Origin: Hyphomonas sp.
Lineage (GTDB): Bacteria; Pseudomonadota; Alphaproteobacteria; Caulobacterales; Hyphomonadaceae
Length of the DNA stretch: 64,000 nt
NCBI RefSeq assembly: GCF_016125515.1
Contig: NZ_WGLO01000003.1
Span: forward strand, 1 to 64,000
Direction: 5' to 3'
The notes beneath the pieces were generated by a model. The model was not told the DNA's origin and ran no database searches. It was given only the letters and a program-made list of their open reading frames with translations. Below, piece after piece: positions 34,561 to 43,437 of this stretch (positions are counted from its first letter, which is position 1; the number at the start of each line of letters is the position of its first letter). The translations under genes were made by a program, and so were the position numbers.

Positions 34561-37452
34561 CTACTGTGTTTTTCTGGTTTTTGCGCGTCCGGTACATACG
34601 TCGCGATTCGCGTCAGGCCATTCGGACTTCAACAGCTGATCCGTCGTTATCTGGAGCGGCGTGAAGTAGCGGCTCCGGGCGCTCAATAGATGTGTGCAGG
34701 CATCGGCAGCAAGCTTCTCCCAGGACCCGGTCAGACGAGCGATGTCCCAGATCCGGACCTTGCCATCGTCGCTCGCCAGAACGACCTGTCGACCATCTGC
34801 AGAGAATGTTGCGCTGCGCACATTGCTTCCGAAGCTTGGCAGGGTTCGCAACAGGCGCCCGTTGTTGGCGTCCCAGATGTTGGCTGTTTCGTCGAGATTG
34901 GCCGTCGCAATTCGTGTTCCATCCGGCGAAAACTGGACGCCGGAAACGCGCCCCCTGAATCCGCCGAGCGAGAGCAGAACTTCGCCGGTCCGCGCATCCC
35001 AGACGCGTGCGGTGCCATCATCGCTACCCGTCACAATTTTGGCGCCGTCGGGCGAATAGGCTGCCGCTCCGAGTCCGCCGAGATGCCCTTCGAGAGCAGG
35101 GCCGATCTGACCGGCTGTTACGGAATCGAAAATCCGCGCGGCGCGGTCCTGGCCCGCCGTTACAATGCGCGTGCCGTCCGGCGAAAACTCTGCGCCGCGC
35201 ACCTGATCGGAGTTGCCCTCAAGGTTTGCCAATAGCGCCCCCGTTTCAGCATCCCAAACTTTCGCGGTCTTGTCCTTGCTGGCGGTGACGATGCGGTCGC
35301 CCTGCCGCGAATAAGACGCGCTGTTCACCGCTGCAGCATGACCGTTGAGCTCAGCGATCACTTTGTCTTCCCGCCAGTCCCAGATTTTGCTGGTGCCGTC
35401 TTCGCCGGCCGTTGCAACACGTCTCGCATCTGGAGAGAATGCGACGCCTGAGACACCGCCTCTATGCTTGGCAAGCGTGGCAATACGTTGTTGCGTCGCT
35501 GTTTCCCACACCGAAACGGTTCCATCTTGCACGGCGGTGACAAGATAGGCGCCATCGCGCGACATTTCCGCGAACGCAACTTGGTCGCCGCCGGCCTCGA
35601 TTGTCGTGAGAAGCCTTCCTTGACGCTCCCAGATCTTCGCCGATTGATCGCCGCTCGCCGTAATGATCTTGTCGCCATCCGGAGAAAATGAACCGGCGCG
35701 GAGGCGATCTTCGTGCCCGCGCAATGTGCGCTCTAATGCGCCCGTCCCTGTATTCCAGAGCCTTGCGGTGGTGTCGTCGCTGATGGTCAGCAGCCAGCGC
35801 CCATCGGCAGAAAACCTGACGTCCCGAACCGCTTGCGCATGGCCTTCAAGCCTGAACTTTTCCCTGCCGGTGACGCCGTCCCAAAGCCGCGCGCTGCCAT
35901 CGCCGCTCGCCGTCGCGATTGTTTTCCCATCAGGCGAAAAGTTCGCCGTCAGTACGCTGTCGAGATGCCCCGTCATCGGCGGCGCCAATGGTCGCCCGGT
36001 TTTTGTGCTCCAGAGCCGGGCAGTCTGGTCGAAACTAGCTGTCACGATCCGTTCGCCGTTCGGCGAAAAATTGGCGCCGTAAATGGCACCATCATGACCT
36101 TTCAATGTGTGAACGAGCGTTCCACTTGCGGCGTTCCATAGCCGCGCCATTCCGTCGTCATGCGCCGTGAGGACCAATTCACCATCCGGCGAAAACACAG
36201 CGGTCCAGACCGGGCCGGCATGCGCGTTCAATTCGTGAACTCCTTCGCCGGTCGCGGTTTGCCAGATACGGGCGGCGCCATCGCGCGCGGCGGTGAGCAC
36301 AAGCGTTCCATCGGGTGAAAACTGGATTGCCTGTAGCCCGTCGGTGTGTTCCTCGAACCGTTCAAGCGGCTCGAATGTGACCAGGTCCCAGATAATCGCG
36401 GTATGATCCCTGCTTGCAGTGGCGAGGCGGGTTCCGTCAGCCGAAAAAGCAACAGCGCCCACACGAGCGGAATGGCCTTCGAGCGTGTCGATCAGTTCGC
36501 CGGTCTCAGCATTCCAGATTTTTGCCGTACCGTCTTCGCTTGCTGTGACAGCGGTCAATCCGTCCGGCGAAAAAGCTGCCGCAAACACCGGGCCATCGTG
36601 CATCAACGGGGGAAGCGTTTCGCCTGCTTCGAACATCGCGGCGCCCAACGCGGCGTGATAGTCATTCTCGTGCTTTTCCGACAACTGCATGCCAGCCAAA
36701 GCGTAGCGAGCAGCTGCAAGTGTGTCCTCATTTTCAAGACTCTGCCAGGCGCGTTCGGCAAAGAAAGCGGCGAGGTTGTCATGCGCCGTGCGGGCATTCT
36801 GGCGCGCTTGCAGCCCCATGAAAATCGCGGTCGCAGTCAGCACGGCGAACACGGCGCTGAGTGTCGTCAGCCCAAGGAGCAATCGGCGCTGCCTTGCCTC
36901 CTCACGCCGGCGGTCGCGCTGCCATAGATCGTCAAAGTCGATATCAAGCAATCCAGCTGCAAGTCGCGCGATCGCTCGGTCTTTACCATCCTTTCGAACG
37001 TCCAGCCCCAGGGGCTCTATGGGCAAGTCGAGTTCGTCGTCCGGATTTTGTCGCCGCCGTAGTGAGACCGGGAAGCATTCCGTATCGGGATCACCAGAGT
37101 TCGGAACGCCATCGATGATGAAAGCAAACACCTTGCCATCCCGGCCGCGGCGCCGGAACCGTTCGATCTCGGATGCCACCCACTGTGACTGCGCGGAGCG
37201 CGGCGAGCAGATGACGATCATGCTCTCGGATTCGTCGATCGATCGTTCGACGATTTCCGCGATGTTGGCCGCCGCAGCCATCTCTTCGTCGTCACGGAAG
37301 AAGCGGCCCAGCCGTTGGCCTTCAGCGAGGTCTCCCGTCGTTCCGGGGGGGACGCGGTAGCCTTCCAGCCAGCCATGCAGGCGCTTCCCCCAGATCTTGT
37401 CTTGTTGGGAATAGCTGATGAAGGCGCGGTAGGTTTTCGCCGTGTCGGTCAT
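34561..37452 (-). CDS. TIR domain - transmembrane - WD40 repeat protein
   Basis: A 963-residue protein. Residues 8-130 form a TIR-like domain starting YRAFISYSQQDKIWGKRLHGW; the helix after CSPRSAQSQWVASEIERF keeps Glu95 where NAD-cleaving TIR domains have their catalytic Glu. A single membrane helix lies at 191-213, then a helical linker with FFAERAWQSLENEDTLAAARYAL, then 15 WD40 repeats (about 284-910) with FSPDG and A-x-IWD cores, enough for two propellers. The C-terminal tail has two Cys residues. The repeats are well diverged, so the array is old. This layout occurs in several proteobacteria; a defence or stress effector that senses through the propellers is inferred. Confidence 0.9.
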   Translation of the reverse strand: MTDTAKTYRAFISYSQQDKIWGKRLHGWLEGYRVPPGTTGDLAEGQRLGRFFRDDEEMAAAANIAEIVERSIDESESMIVICSPRSAQSQWVASEIERFRRRGRDGKVFAFIIDGVPNSGDPDTECFPVSLRRRQNPDDELDLPIEPLGLDVRKDGKDRAIARLAAGLLDIDFDDLWQRDRRREEARQRRLLLGLTTLSAVFAVLTATAIFMGLQARQNARTAHDNLAAFFAERAWQSLENEDTLAAARYALAGMQLSEKHENDYHAALGAAMFEAGETLPPLMHDGPVFAAAFSPDGLTAVTASEDGTAKIWNAETGELIDTLEGHSARVGAVAFSADGTRLATASRDHTAIIWDLVTFEPLERFEEHTDGLQAIQFSPDGTLVLTAARDGAARIWQTATGEGVHELNAHAGPVWTAVFSPDGELVLTAHDDGMARLWNAASGTLVHTLKGHDGAIYGANFSPNGERIVTASFDQTARLWSTKTGRPLAPPMTGHLDSVLTANFSPDGKTIATASGDGSARLWDGVTGREKFRLEGHAQAVRDVRFSADGRWLLTISDDTTARLWNTGTGALERTLRGHEDRLRAGSFSPDGDKIITASGDQSAKIWERQGRLLTTIEAGGDQVAFAEMSRDGAYLVTAVQDGTVSVWETATQQRIATLAKHRGGVSGVAFSPDARRVATAGEDGTSKIWDWREDKVIAELNGHAAAVNSASYSRQGDRIVTASKDKTAKVWDAETGALLANLEGNSDQVRGAEFSPDGTRIVTAGQDRAARIFDSVTAGQIGPALEGHLGGLGAAAYSPDGAKIVTGSDDGTARVWDARTGEVLLSLGGFRGRVSGVQFSPDGTRIATANLDETANIWDANNGRLLRTLPSFGSNVRSATFSADGRQVVLASDDGKVRIWDIARLTGSWEKLAADACTHLLSARSRYFTPLQITTDQLLKSEWPDANRDVCTGRAKTRKTQ

Positions 37453-37532
37453 GCCGCTGCGTCTTACGCCCCCTCGTCCCAGCAGCAGGACATTAGGCGT
37501 GCGATCTCCAAAGTCAAAGGCAGGGGCGTGAA

Positions 37533-37574
37533 CTTCAAGTGCGCCCCATGGCGCAGGGGGTGTTTACCTTGAAG
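37533..37574 (+). other. Two-tier inverted repeat in the TIR-WD40 / TonB receptor gap
   Basis: CTTCAAG (37533-37539) pairs with CTTGAAG (37568-37574), and directly inside it TGCGCC (37540-37545) pairs with GGCGCA (37550-37555) over the loop CCAT, leaving a 12-base bulge on one side. It sits in the 250-base divergent gap before the TonB receptor and after the TIR-WD40 start, so it could be an operator or a leader structure. No other element was recognised in this gap. Confidence 0.4.
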
Positions 37575-37702
37575 AGGCGCGAACTCCAGTCGGACAATTG
37601 CACTTTGTCCTCGCAGACGGTAACCGGGCGATTCAGAGCCGGGAACAGACAAACGCTCGCGACCGACCGATGAAACTCAAGCAACCTGTGATGTGATTTA
37701 CG

Positions 37703-39838
37703 ATGCGCCTGCCGTTTCCACTACTTTCGTTTGCTTTCCTGGCGGCTGCTGCCCCGTTTGCAGGATCGGAGCGGGCGCACGCTCAGGATGCGCCCGATGG
37801 TGCGGGCGAAGCGCGCTACGACACCGTGATTGTGAACGCCCGCCGGCGGGACGAGCCGATAAACGCCGTGCCGGAAACTCTTACAGCGTTCCAGCGCGAC
37901 GATATCGAGCGCATGGGCATTACCAGCCTGAGGGACGTTGCCGATCTGACGCCGAACTTCACGCTCCTCGACAATTACAGGCCTGGATTGGAGCGGTTCC
38001 AGATCCGTGGACTGATCACGCCTCAGGTGGGTGAGCCGCCTTTGGCAGTCCTGGTTGACGGGATTACGGCCCCAGACGCGGAATTCATCAACCAGAACCT
38101 GTTCGATATCGCGCGGATTGAAGTGCTTCGCGGATCTCAGGGAGCGATCTACGGACGCAGCGCCGTTGGCGGTGCGATCAATATCATCACTGAAGCGCCA
38201 GCGGATACATTTCGGGCAAGCCTTCGCGGCATGCTTGCGAACGGCTCGACACACGAAGTGTCAGCCACAGTGTCCGGCCCCCTTGCTTCAGATAAGGTCC
38301 GCTTCCGACTCGCAGGCTACTACAACGAGAGTGATGGCTTGATCGACAATGCCTTCCTTGATGAGCCTGCCGACGCGTCGCGTCAGCACGGTGTTGTCGG
38401 ACAGGTGAATTTCGACCTGGCCGCTGCAACGCGCCTGATGGCGCGTGCACAATATAGTCACTCAGAAGATGGAATCGGATACTACAACGCGGTCGGCACG
38501 ACACGTGAATCCATTGAGAGCTTCGCGTCGCCCGTTTCGCAAAACGTACTTGGCAATAACGAGCGCGCGATCTTCCAGTTCAGCACCAAACTCGAACATG
38601 ACTTCGAGGATGCAACCCTGTCTTTGGCAGGCGGGTATTCCAAAGCCGATGATAACGGGATCGCCGACGGCGATCTGATCTCTGCTCCAAGCGACGGCGT
38701 GACGTTCTTCCCGAACTGGCAGCAGGCCATCGATGCCTATGAGGCCTGGACCGTTGAAGCGCGGTTGACGTCACGGAGTGAAGGCAGGTTCAACTGGGCT
38801 CTCGGCAGCTTTTTTCAGGACAAGAGCCGCGTCAGCTCGTTCAGTGTGTATGACGACCCGACCGGAACGGACCGTCTGACCAGGTCAGACCTATCGCCCG
38901 CCTTGCTGCTGTTTGCGATCCAGGACGACGGCGGCAGCCGCGCCTGGGCCGTCTCCGCAGAAGCGAGCTACGCAGTCACGGATAGACTGACGTTGAGCCT
39001 GGCCGGCCGGTTTGACGAGGACCACCGCCGGTCAGTCGATCCCCGCGATGTCGAAACGACAAGTGCCAAGGCGGCTTTCCGCGAGTTCCAGCCGAAAGTA
39101 TCGGTATCCTATAAGGCAGCCGACGACGTGCTTGTGTACGGAGGATATTCGCGTGGATTCCGCAGCGGCGGATTCAACGAATACAGCCCGGTTGTCTCGC
39201 GGCTCTTCAAGGCCGAAATTACGGACAGCTATGAACTTGGTGTGAAGGCTTCGGCACTCAATGGACGTCTGATGTTTGATGCGGCCGTGTTCCGGAACGA
39301 GCAGGACGATGCGCAATTGACGCGGTTTAATCCTGACAGCTTCACATTGGAAAATGTCGGGATTGGTCGCGTGCGGTCGCAAGGCGCTGAGCTGGAAGTC
39401 AGCTTCCATCCCACCGACACGCTGGGTGTGAGACTGGCGGCTGGAATCGTCGATTCCGAAATCCAGGAATTCGCGCAGGATCCAACCCTTGTTGGAAAGA
39501 AGATGCCCTACGTTGCGGACTATAATACCGCCTTGTCATTCGACTATGAAAGACCGCTGAAAGGTGAATTGCACCTGCTGGGTAACATCGCGTTCCGGAC
39601 GGTTGGACCCAGAAGTTTTACGCTGGATTTTCCGGATCTGCGCGCTGCGCCGCATCAGTTTGTCGATCTCCGGTTAGGACTGCGCGGTTCTGATTGGAGC
39701 ATTGTGGCCTTTTCCGATAATCTGTTTGATGAACGTCAGCCTGAGGACATTTTCGGGATGTTCAATGGCGCCGTGGAGCTTGCTCGTCAGCCCAACAAGC
39801 CGCGTCGGTACGGCGTCGAGCTGCGCCGCGATTTTTAG
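37703..39838 (+). CDS. TonB-dependent receptor
   Basis: A 711-residue outer-membrane receptor. A signal peptide ends at ERAHAQD, followed by the TonB-box-like YDTVIVNARRR, a plug domain with IQIRGL-like FQIRGLITPQ, VEVLRGSQGAIYGRSAVGGAINI, and a barrel ending in a terminal Phe (ELRRDF). This pattern is that of the sphingomonad/caulobacter group of receptors often annotated for siderophores or vitamin B12, but ligand cannot be inferred. It lacks the carboxypeptidase-like domain of the first receptor. It is transcribed alone; the next gene converges after 10 bases. Confidence 0.9.
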   Translation: MRLPFPLLSFAFLAAAAPFAGSERAHAQDAPDGAGEARYDTVIVNARRRDEPINAVPETLTAFQRDDIERMGITSLRDVADLTPNFTLLDNYRPGLERFQIRGLITPQVGEPPLAVLVDGITAPDAEFINQNLFDIARIEVLRGSQGAIYGRSAVGGAINIITEAPADTFRASLRGMLANGSTHEVSATVSGPLASDKVRFRLAGYYNESDGLIDNAFLDEPADASRQHGVVGQVNFDLAAATRLMARAQYSHSEDGIGYYNAVGTTRESIESFASPVSQNVLGNNERAIFQFSTKLEHDFEDATLSLAGGYSKADDNGIADGDLISAPSDGVTFFPNWQQAIDAYEAWTVEARLTSRSEGRFNWALGSFFQDKSRVSSFSVYDDPTGTDRLTRSDLSPALLLFAIQDDGGSRAWAVSAEASYAVTDRLTLSLAGRFDEDHRRSVDPRDVETTSAKAAFREFQPKVSVSYKAADDVLVYGGYSRGFRSGGFNEYSPVVSRLFKAEITDSYELGVKASALNGRLMFDAAVFRNEQDDAQLTRFNPDSFTLENVGIGRVRSQGAELEVSFHPTDTLGVRLAAGIVDSEIQEFAQDPTLVGKKMPYVADYNTALSFDYERPLKGELHLLGNIAFRTVGPRSFTLDFPDLRAAPHQFVDLRLGLRGSDWSIVAFSDNLFDERQPEDIFGMFNGAVELARQPNKPRRYGVELRRDF

Positions 39839-39848
39839 ACGCCTCAGT

Positions 39849-40820
39849 TCAATAATAGTACGACCTGCAGACGTGAAGTCGCTTTGCGCTGGCGCTCGCC
39901 TTGCGGTCTCCGAGATTCCAAAGGGCGAAATCTATTTCCCGGGCCGTTATGCCGACGCCTTGTTTCTCCAGTGTCTGACGCAGGAGCTCGCAGGCGACGA
40001 TACTATTGGCGCGAAGCTCCAGTTCGGCGGGGCTGCCCATACCGAGATCCTCGCCAGCCTGGATCTGGCGGGAAAGCACGTCGGTGTAGGAAAGCACTCC
40101 TTCCGATTCGAGGATGAAGGGCAGCATGTTGTCGGCAAATACAGTCAATCTCTCCAGCCCCTGAACACCAAGCCCGGAGAGACCCGGTTCTGCCGACGCG
40201 ATGGCAATGTCCTGCACGCAGATCTGGGCGCGCTTGAGGAAATACACGTCCTCGCCCTCGTACATGGCAATGTCCCGAAACATCGGCATCTCACAAAGCA
40301 TCGCCACCATGTCGAGCGCGCTGTGGTCTGCGTTGATCAGCAGGTTCTCGTATCGTCCGCCGAGCCGGTCTTGCGTGAACTCACCGAGTTCGCGAAGCGC
40401 CCGGGTGAACCAGTCGATCAACCGAGCGAGCTCCGGCCGCTTCGGTTGGCCCATCAATTCGAACACTTCGTCCGGCGTTATCGATTGAAGCGTTTGCGGT
40501 GACGGAGCACGGTTGTGATGAATCCAATCGCGCAACGCGCTCGCGACTGCGTAGTAACCATGCTCGCCATTGTAAGGCGCAAGATGTTGAAAAAACCCGG
40601 ATCCGAAGTTCAGCGCATCAAGCACAAGAAAATAGCCGGCTGTCGACTCGGGCTCGCCAATGAAATGATGCTGCGTGTGGCGCATTTCCCGAGGCAGGGC
40701 GGCAGCGAGATCACATGCAAATTCCGCAAGCCGAGGTCGGTTGATCTGAACGAGGCGCGACTTTTCCGCAACTCGGAAACAGCTGGGAAGCACTCGGCCT
40801 AACAGGTCGATATCGCTCAT
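39849..40820 (-). CDS. Queuosine salvage nucleosidase, DUF2419/Qng1-like
   Basis: Predicted to release the base queuine from queuosine 5'-phosphate or queuosine. The 323-residue protein matches the Qng1 (DUF2419) pattern in order: LVLDALNFGSGFF, HGYYAVASALRDW, LLINADHSALDMVAMLCEMP, FRDIAMYEGEDVYFLKRAQI, LTVFADNMLPFILESEGVL and GSPAELELRANSIVACELL. These segments frame the active site of the eukaryotic enzyme. It starts 4 bases after the tgt stop, so the two are one transcript. Bacterial members are less common than eukaryotic ones. Next to a tgt and a YhhQ transporter the role is strongly supported by context. Confidence 0.85.
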   Translation of the reverse strand: MSDIDLLGRVLPSCFRVAEKSRLVQINRPRLAEFACDLAAALPREMRHTQHHFIGEPESTAGYFLVLDALNFGSGFFQHLAPYNGEHGYYAVASALRDWIHHNRAPSPQTLQSITPDEVFELMGQPKRPELARLIDWFTRALRELGEFTQDRLGGRYENLLINADHSALDMVAMLCEMPMFRDIAMYEGEDVYFLKRAQICVQDIAIASAEPGLSGLGVQGLERLTVFADNMLPFILESEGVLSYTDVLSRQIQAGEDLGMGSPAELELRANSIVACELLRQTLEKQGVGITAREIDFALWNLGDRKASASAKRLHVCRSYYY

Positions 40821-40824
40821 CGGC

Positions 40825-42099
40825 CTATCCGCCGAGCCATATCCGGCGGGCAGGTTCCAGAGAGCCGCCCGCGAGACCTGCTCTCACGTCAGCCATGACC
40901 CGGTTCATGGTGGCAATATTGTGCATCGTCAGGAGGATCTGCGCGAGCGTTTCGCGTGCCTTGAGCAAGTGATGCAGGTAGCTGCGGCTGACCGTTCGGC
41001 AGGCTTCACACGGGCAATCCGGATCGATCGGTGTGACGTCATGCCGGAACGTCGCGTTGCGCAGGTTCAATGCAGGTTCGCGCTTGTGAACACCGCAATC
41101 TGCCGCGATTTGCGCAGGCACTAGTGCCCAGCCGTGGCGCGCAGCGCGGGTTGGCGAGACGCAGTCGAAGGTGTCGATACCGTAGGGGACACAGCGGAAG
41201 ATGTCCTCGATGCCGCCAATGCCGAGCAGGTGGATCGGCTTTTCGCAATGGAGGCCTTCAGATGCGAACTCGACAACCTCGTACATCTGGGATTTGGAGT
41301 TGCCGAGGCTGCCGCCCACTGCATACCCGAAGAAAGGCTGTGTGCGGAGGGTTTCGGCCGCGCGCTTGCGCAGGTCCGGATAGACGCCGCCCTGGGAGAT
41401 CCCATAAAGGCCTTGCGCGCCGGCCGATCCATGACGCGGCGCATAGTCATCGACCGGCTGCAGGTAGCTGGCGATGGAACGTTCGGTCCACCGCTGCGTC
41501 CGTGCAAGCGAAGCCTCAGTATAATTGCGGTCCACATGAAAAGGCGTGCATTCGTCGAAGGTCAGGATGATGTCCGCGCCGAGCTGGCGTTGCACGCGGA
41601 TGGAGCTTTCCGGGGTCAGCATCACCCGGCTGCCGTCGATGTACGATCGGAAGGCGACACCTTCTTCGGTGATCCGAAGCACATCCTTTTTGGGACGCTC
41701 CGTCTTTCGCGCGCTCTTGATCTCGTCCGCAACGCCGCCATGGGCTAGCGAGAACACCTGAAAACCGCCACTGTCCGTCAGGAAGGGGCCATCCCAGCCC
41801 GAGAATTTATGCAGGCCGCCGTGATCTGCCACGATCTGCGACCCCGGCTGGAGCATCAGGTGATAGGTGTTGGACAGGATAATCTGCGTGCCGGTCGACT
41901 TCACGGACGACATGGGAACTGCTTTGACGTTCGCCTTGGTGCCGCAGAAAATGAAGGCGGGAGTTTCGACCACGCCGTGGGGTGTTTGAAGCCACCCGAG
42001 ACGTGCCTTGCCATGTGCGGGGCAGGGCGTGGCTTCAAAACGGAAGCCGGGAAGTTCCGGATCTTCCCAGATCGTGGTGGGCGCCTTTTGATCGGTCAT
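40825..42099 (-). CDS. tgt: tRNA-guanine transglycosylase, divergent, possibly queuine-specific
   Basis: Exchanges guanine 34 of GUN-anticodon tRNAs for a 7-deazaguanine base. The 424-residue protein has TDSGGFQVFS with Asp109, FDEC with Asp182 and Cys184, ISQGG, the nucleophile Asp312 in TFDCVSPTR and the zinc site CPCEAC (362-367) with His about 376. The pocket segment reads AVGGSLGNSKSQMYE (260-273): where classical bacterial enzymes have GGLAVGE, a Gly (266) occupies the Val233 position, as in eukaryotic enzymes that take queuine. It overlaps the yhhQ stop (ATGA) and is followed by a Qng1-like gene. Family is certain; queuine preference is inference. Confidence 0.92.
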   Translation of the reverse strand: MTDQKAPTTIWEDPELPGFRFEATPCPAHGKARLGWLQTPHGVVETPAFIFCGTKANVKAVPMSSVKSTGTQIILSNTYHLMLQPGSQIVADHGGLHKFSGWDGPFLTDSGGFQVFSLAHGGVADEIKSARKTERPKKDVLRITEEGVAFRSYIDGSRVMLTPESSIRVQRQLGADIILTFDECTPFHVDRNYTEASLARTQRWTERSIASYLQPVDDYAPRHGSAGAQGLYGISQGGVYPDLRKRAAETLRTQPFFGYAVGGSLGNSKSQMYEVVEFASEGLHCEKPIHLLGIGGIEDIFRCVPYGIDTFDCVSPTRAARHGWALVPAQIAADCGVHKREPALNLRNATFRHDVTPIDPDCPCEACRTVSRSYLHHLLKARETLAQILLTMHNIATMNRVMADVRAGLAGGSLEPARRIWLGG

Positions 42100-42899
42100 G
42101 TGCGGGCGTCTTCAGCTGGGGCGGCATAGTGCGGAGAGTTCCGGAACACGCGGCGCGAGAGGTACATGAAAGGCGTATCAAGCAGCGCGATGAATACGCG
42201 GGCAGAGAAGGTTCCGAGGATATAGGTGTAGATCAGCGTATCCCAGGGCACCGGCGTTGCGGCGAAGATCCGCCAAGCCAGAAGCGAGAAAACCGTGTTG
42301 TCGATAAAGGCCGCTGCGATTGCGGAAACATTGTTGCGCAACCAAAGGGATCCACCGCTCGTCTTGCGCTTGAGGTAGGCGAACAGCCAGACATCGAGAT
42401 GCTGACTGATCAGGTAGGAAGTGAGACCCGCAACCAGAAGCCCAAGCTGCGGCTGGATCACCAGTTTGAGCGCACGTTCCGTTTCGACGGCGAAGGCGTA
42501 TTCAGGGCCTGAAGTCTCAACATCAACCGGACGGTATCCGAGCATCAGGATCATGAAAACGTTGAAGAGCAACACGCAGCAAAAGCCGAGCCAGATGATC
42601 CGGCGCGCGAGCGCTGAGCCGTAATATTCCGTGACGAGATCAATCGCGAGGTAGGAGCTCGCAAACAGGATGGTGCCCAGCGCAACCGGATGGGGAAAGA
42701 CGGCGAACTGGACGACCTTCAGAACCTGGATATTGGCGCCGAGAATGGCCACGATGACGAAGGCGACGAGCCCGTAGATGCCAAAAAAGCGCATCAGCAC
42801 AAGAACACCGCCATACGCCGTCAACAGCATGAACAGCGCAACCAACCCTGGCGGGGCGCGATTCATGGCCTCGACGAAGATGGTGATGATTTCGTGCAC
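42096..42899 (-). CDS. yhhQ: Queuosine precursor transporter YhhQ
   Basis: Inner-membrane importer of 7-deazaguanine precursors or queuine. 267 residues with six or seven hydrophobic segments; family signatures are LGTILFASSYLAIDLVTEYY, LISQHLDVWLFAYLKRKT, LWLRNN and FIDNTVFSLLAW. It is longer than typical (about 220) because of an N-terminal extension with one extra hydrophobic segment. The start is GTG 42899 with a poor ribosome site; ATG 42866 would give 256 residues. It leads the operon yhhQ-tgt-DUF2419. The 208 bases upstream show no recognisable preQ1 riboswitch. Confidence 0.92.
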   Translation of the reverse strand: MHEIITIFVEAMNRAPPGLVALFMLLTAYGGVLVLMRFFGIYGLVAFVIVAILGANIQVLKVVQFAVFPHPVALGTILFASSYLAIDLVTEYYGSALARRIIWLGFCCVLLFNVFMILMLGYRPVDVETSGPEYAFAVETERALKLVIQPQLGLLVAGLTSYLISQHLDVWLFAYLKRKTSGGSLWLRNNVSAIAAAFIDNTVFSLLAWRIFAATPVPWDTLIYTYILGTFSARVFIALLDTPFMYLSRRVFRNSPHYAAPAEDART

Positions 42900-43107
42900 A
42901 GTGATGATTTTCTAGGATATTTTCGGGTCTCGGATACCATGGGCCGCTGGTCGCGGCTCATCCCAACCGGGGTTGTGGCCCATTCGCACGGTCCGGTTGT
43001 GTCACGCGACAGATGGGGGAGAGCCCTCCTAGTTAAGTTTCGGGCTCATGGCAACTCGGCCGGCGCACGGGCGAGCGAGCACTATGGTGTGGATTGCGGC
43101 GCGGCAG

Positions 43108-43437
43108 TTAGTGTCCGGGGCGACCGTAGAAGCTGCAGAGCGTGTCGATCAGCAAGTGCCCGATGCCGGGCTTGCAGCGGTAGAAGATCGTCTGACCATC
43201 GCGGCGGCTTTCGACCAGACCCGCCGCCCGCAGCTTTGCCAGGTGCTGTGACACGGCAGACTGCGATTGGCCGGTCAGTTCAGCCAGCTGGTTGACAGGG
43301 CGCTCTTCGTCGCTCAGCGCACAAAGGATCATCAGCCGCGTTTCACTCGCCATCGCCTTCAGAGTGTCGGCCGCTTCCTGGGCGCGGTAGGTCACGCGCT
43401 GAAGGGCTTCCGCCTTCTTAAGCTTGGGATGTGCCAT
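43108..43437 (-). CDS. ArsR-family repressor, BigR/SqrR-like
   Basis: A 109-residue winged-helix repressor. The helix-turn-helix is about 43-72 (RPVNQLAELTGQSQSAVSQHLAKL), the wing RDGQTIFYRC. Cys39 in RLMILCALS and Cys101 in DTLCSFYG match the positions of the cysteine pair that senses persulfides in BigR and SqrR; Cys88 is additional. The sensing pair would form a polysulfide bridge that releases DNA. Start ATG 43437 with AAGGGA upstream; it lies 20 bases inside the end of the RND gene, so it is the last gene of that operon. The neighbouring sulfide:quinone oxidoreductase supports the sulfide role. Confidence 0.85.
   Translation of the reverse strand: MAHPKLKKAEALQRVTYRAQEAADTLKAMASETRLMILCALSDEERPVNQLAELTGQSQSAVSQHLAKLRAAGLVESRRDGQTIFYRCKPGIGHLLIDTLCSFYGRPGH

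Noticed and set aside
42900-43107. preQ1 riboswitch upstream of yhhQ
   Set aside because: I searched for the short preQ1 aptamer pattern in the minus-strand leader and saw no convincing stem and A-rich tail.
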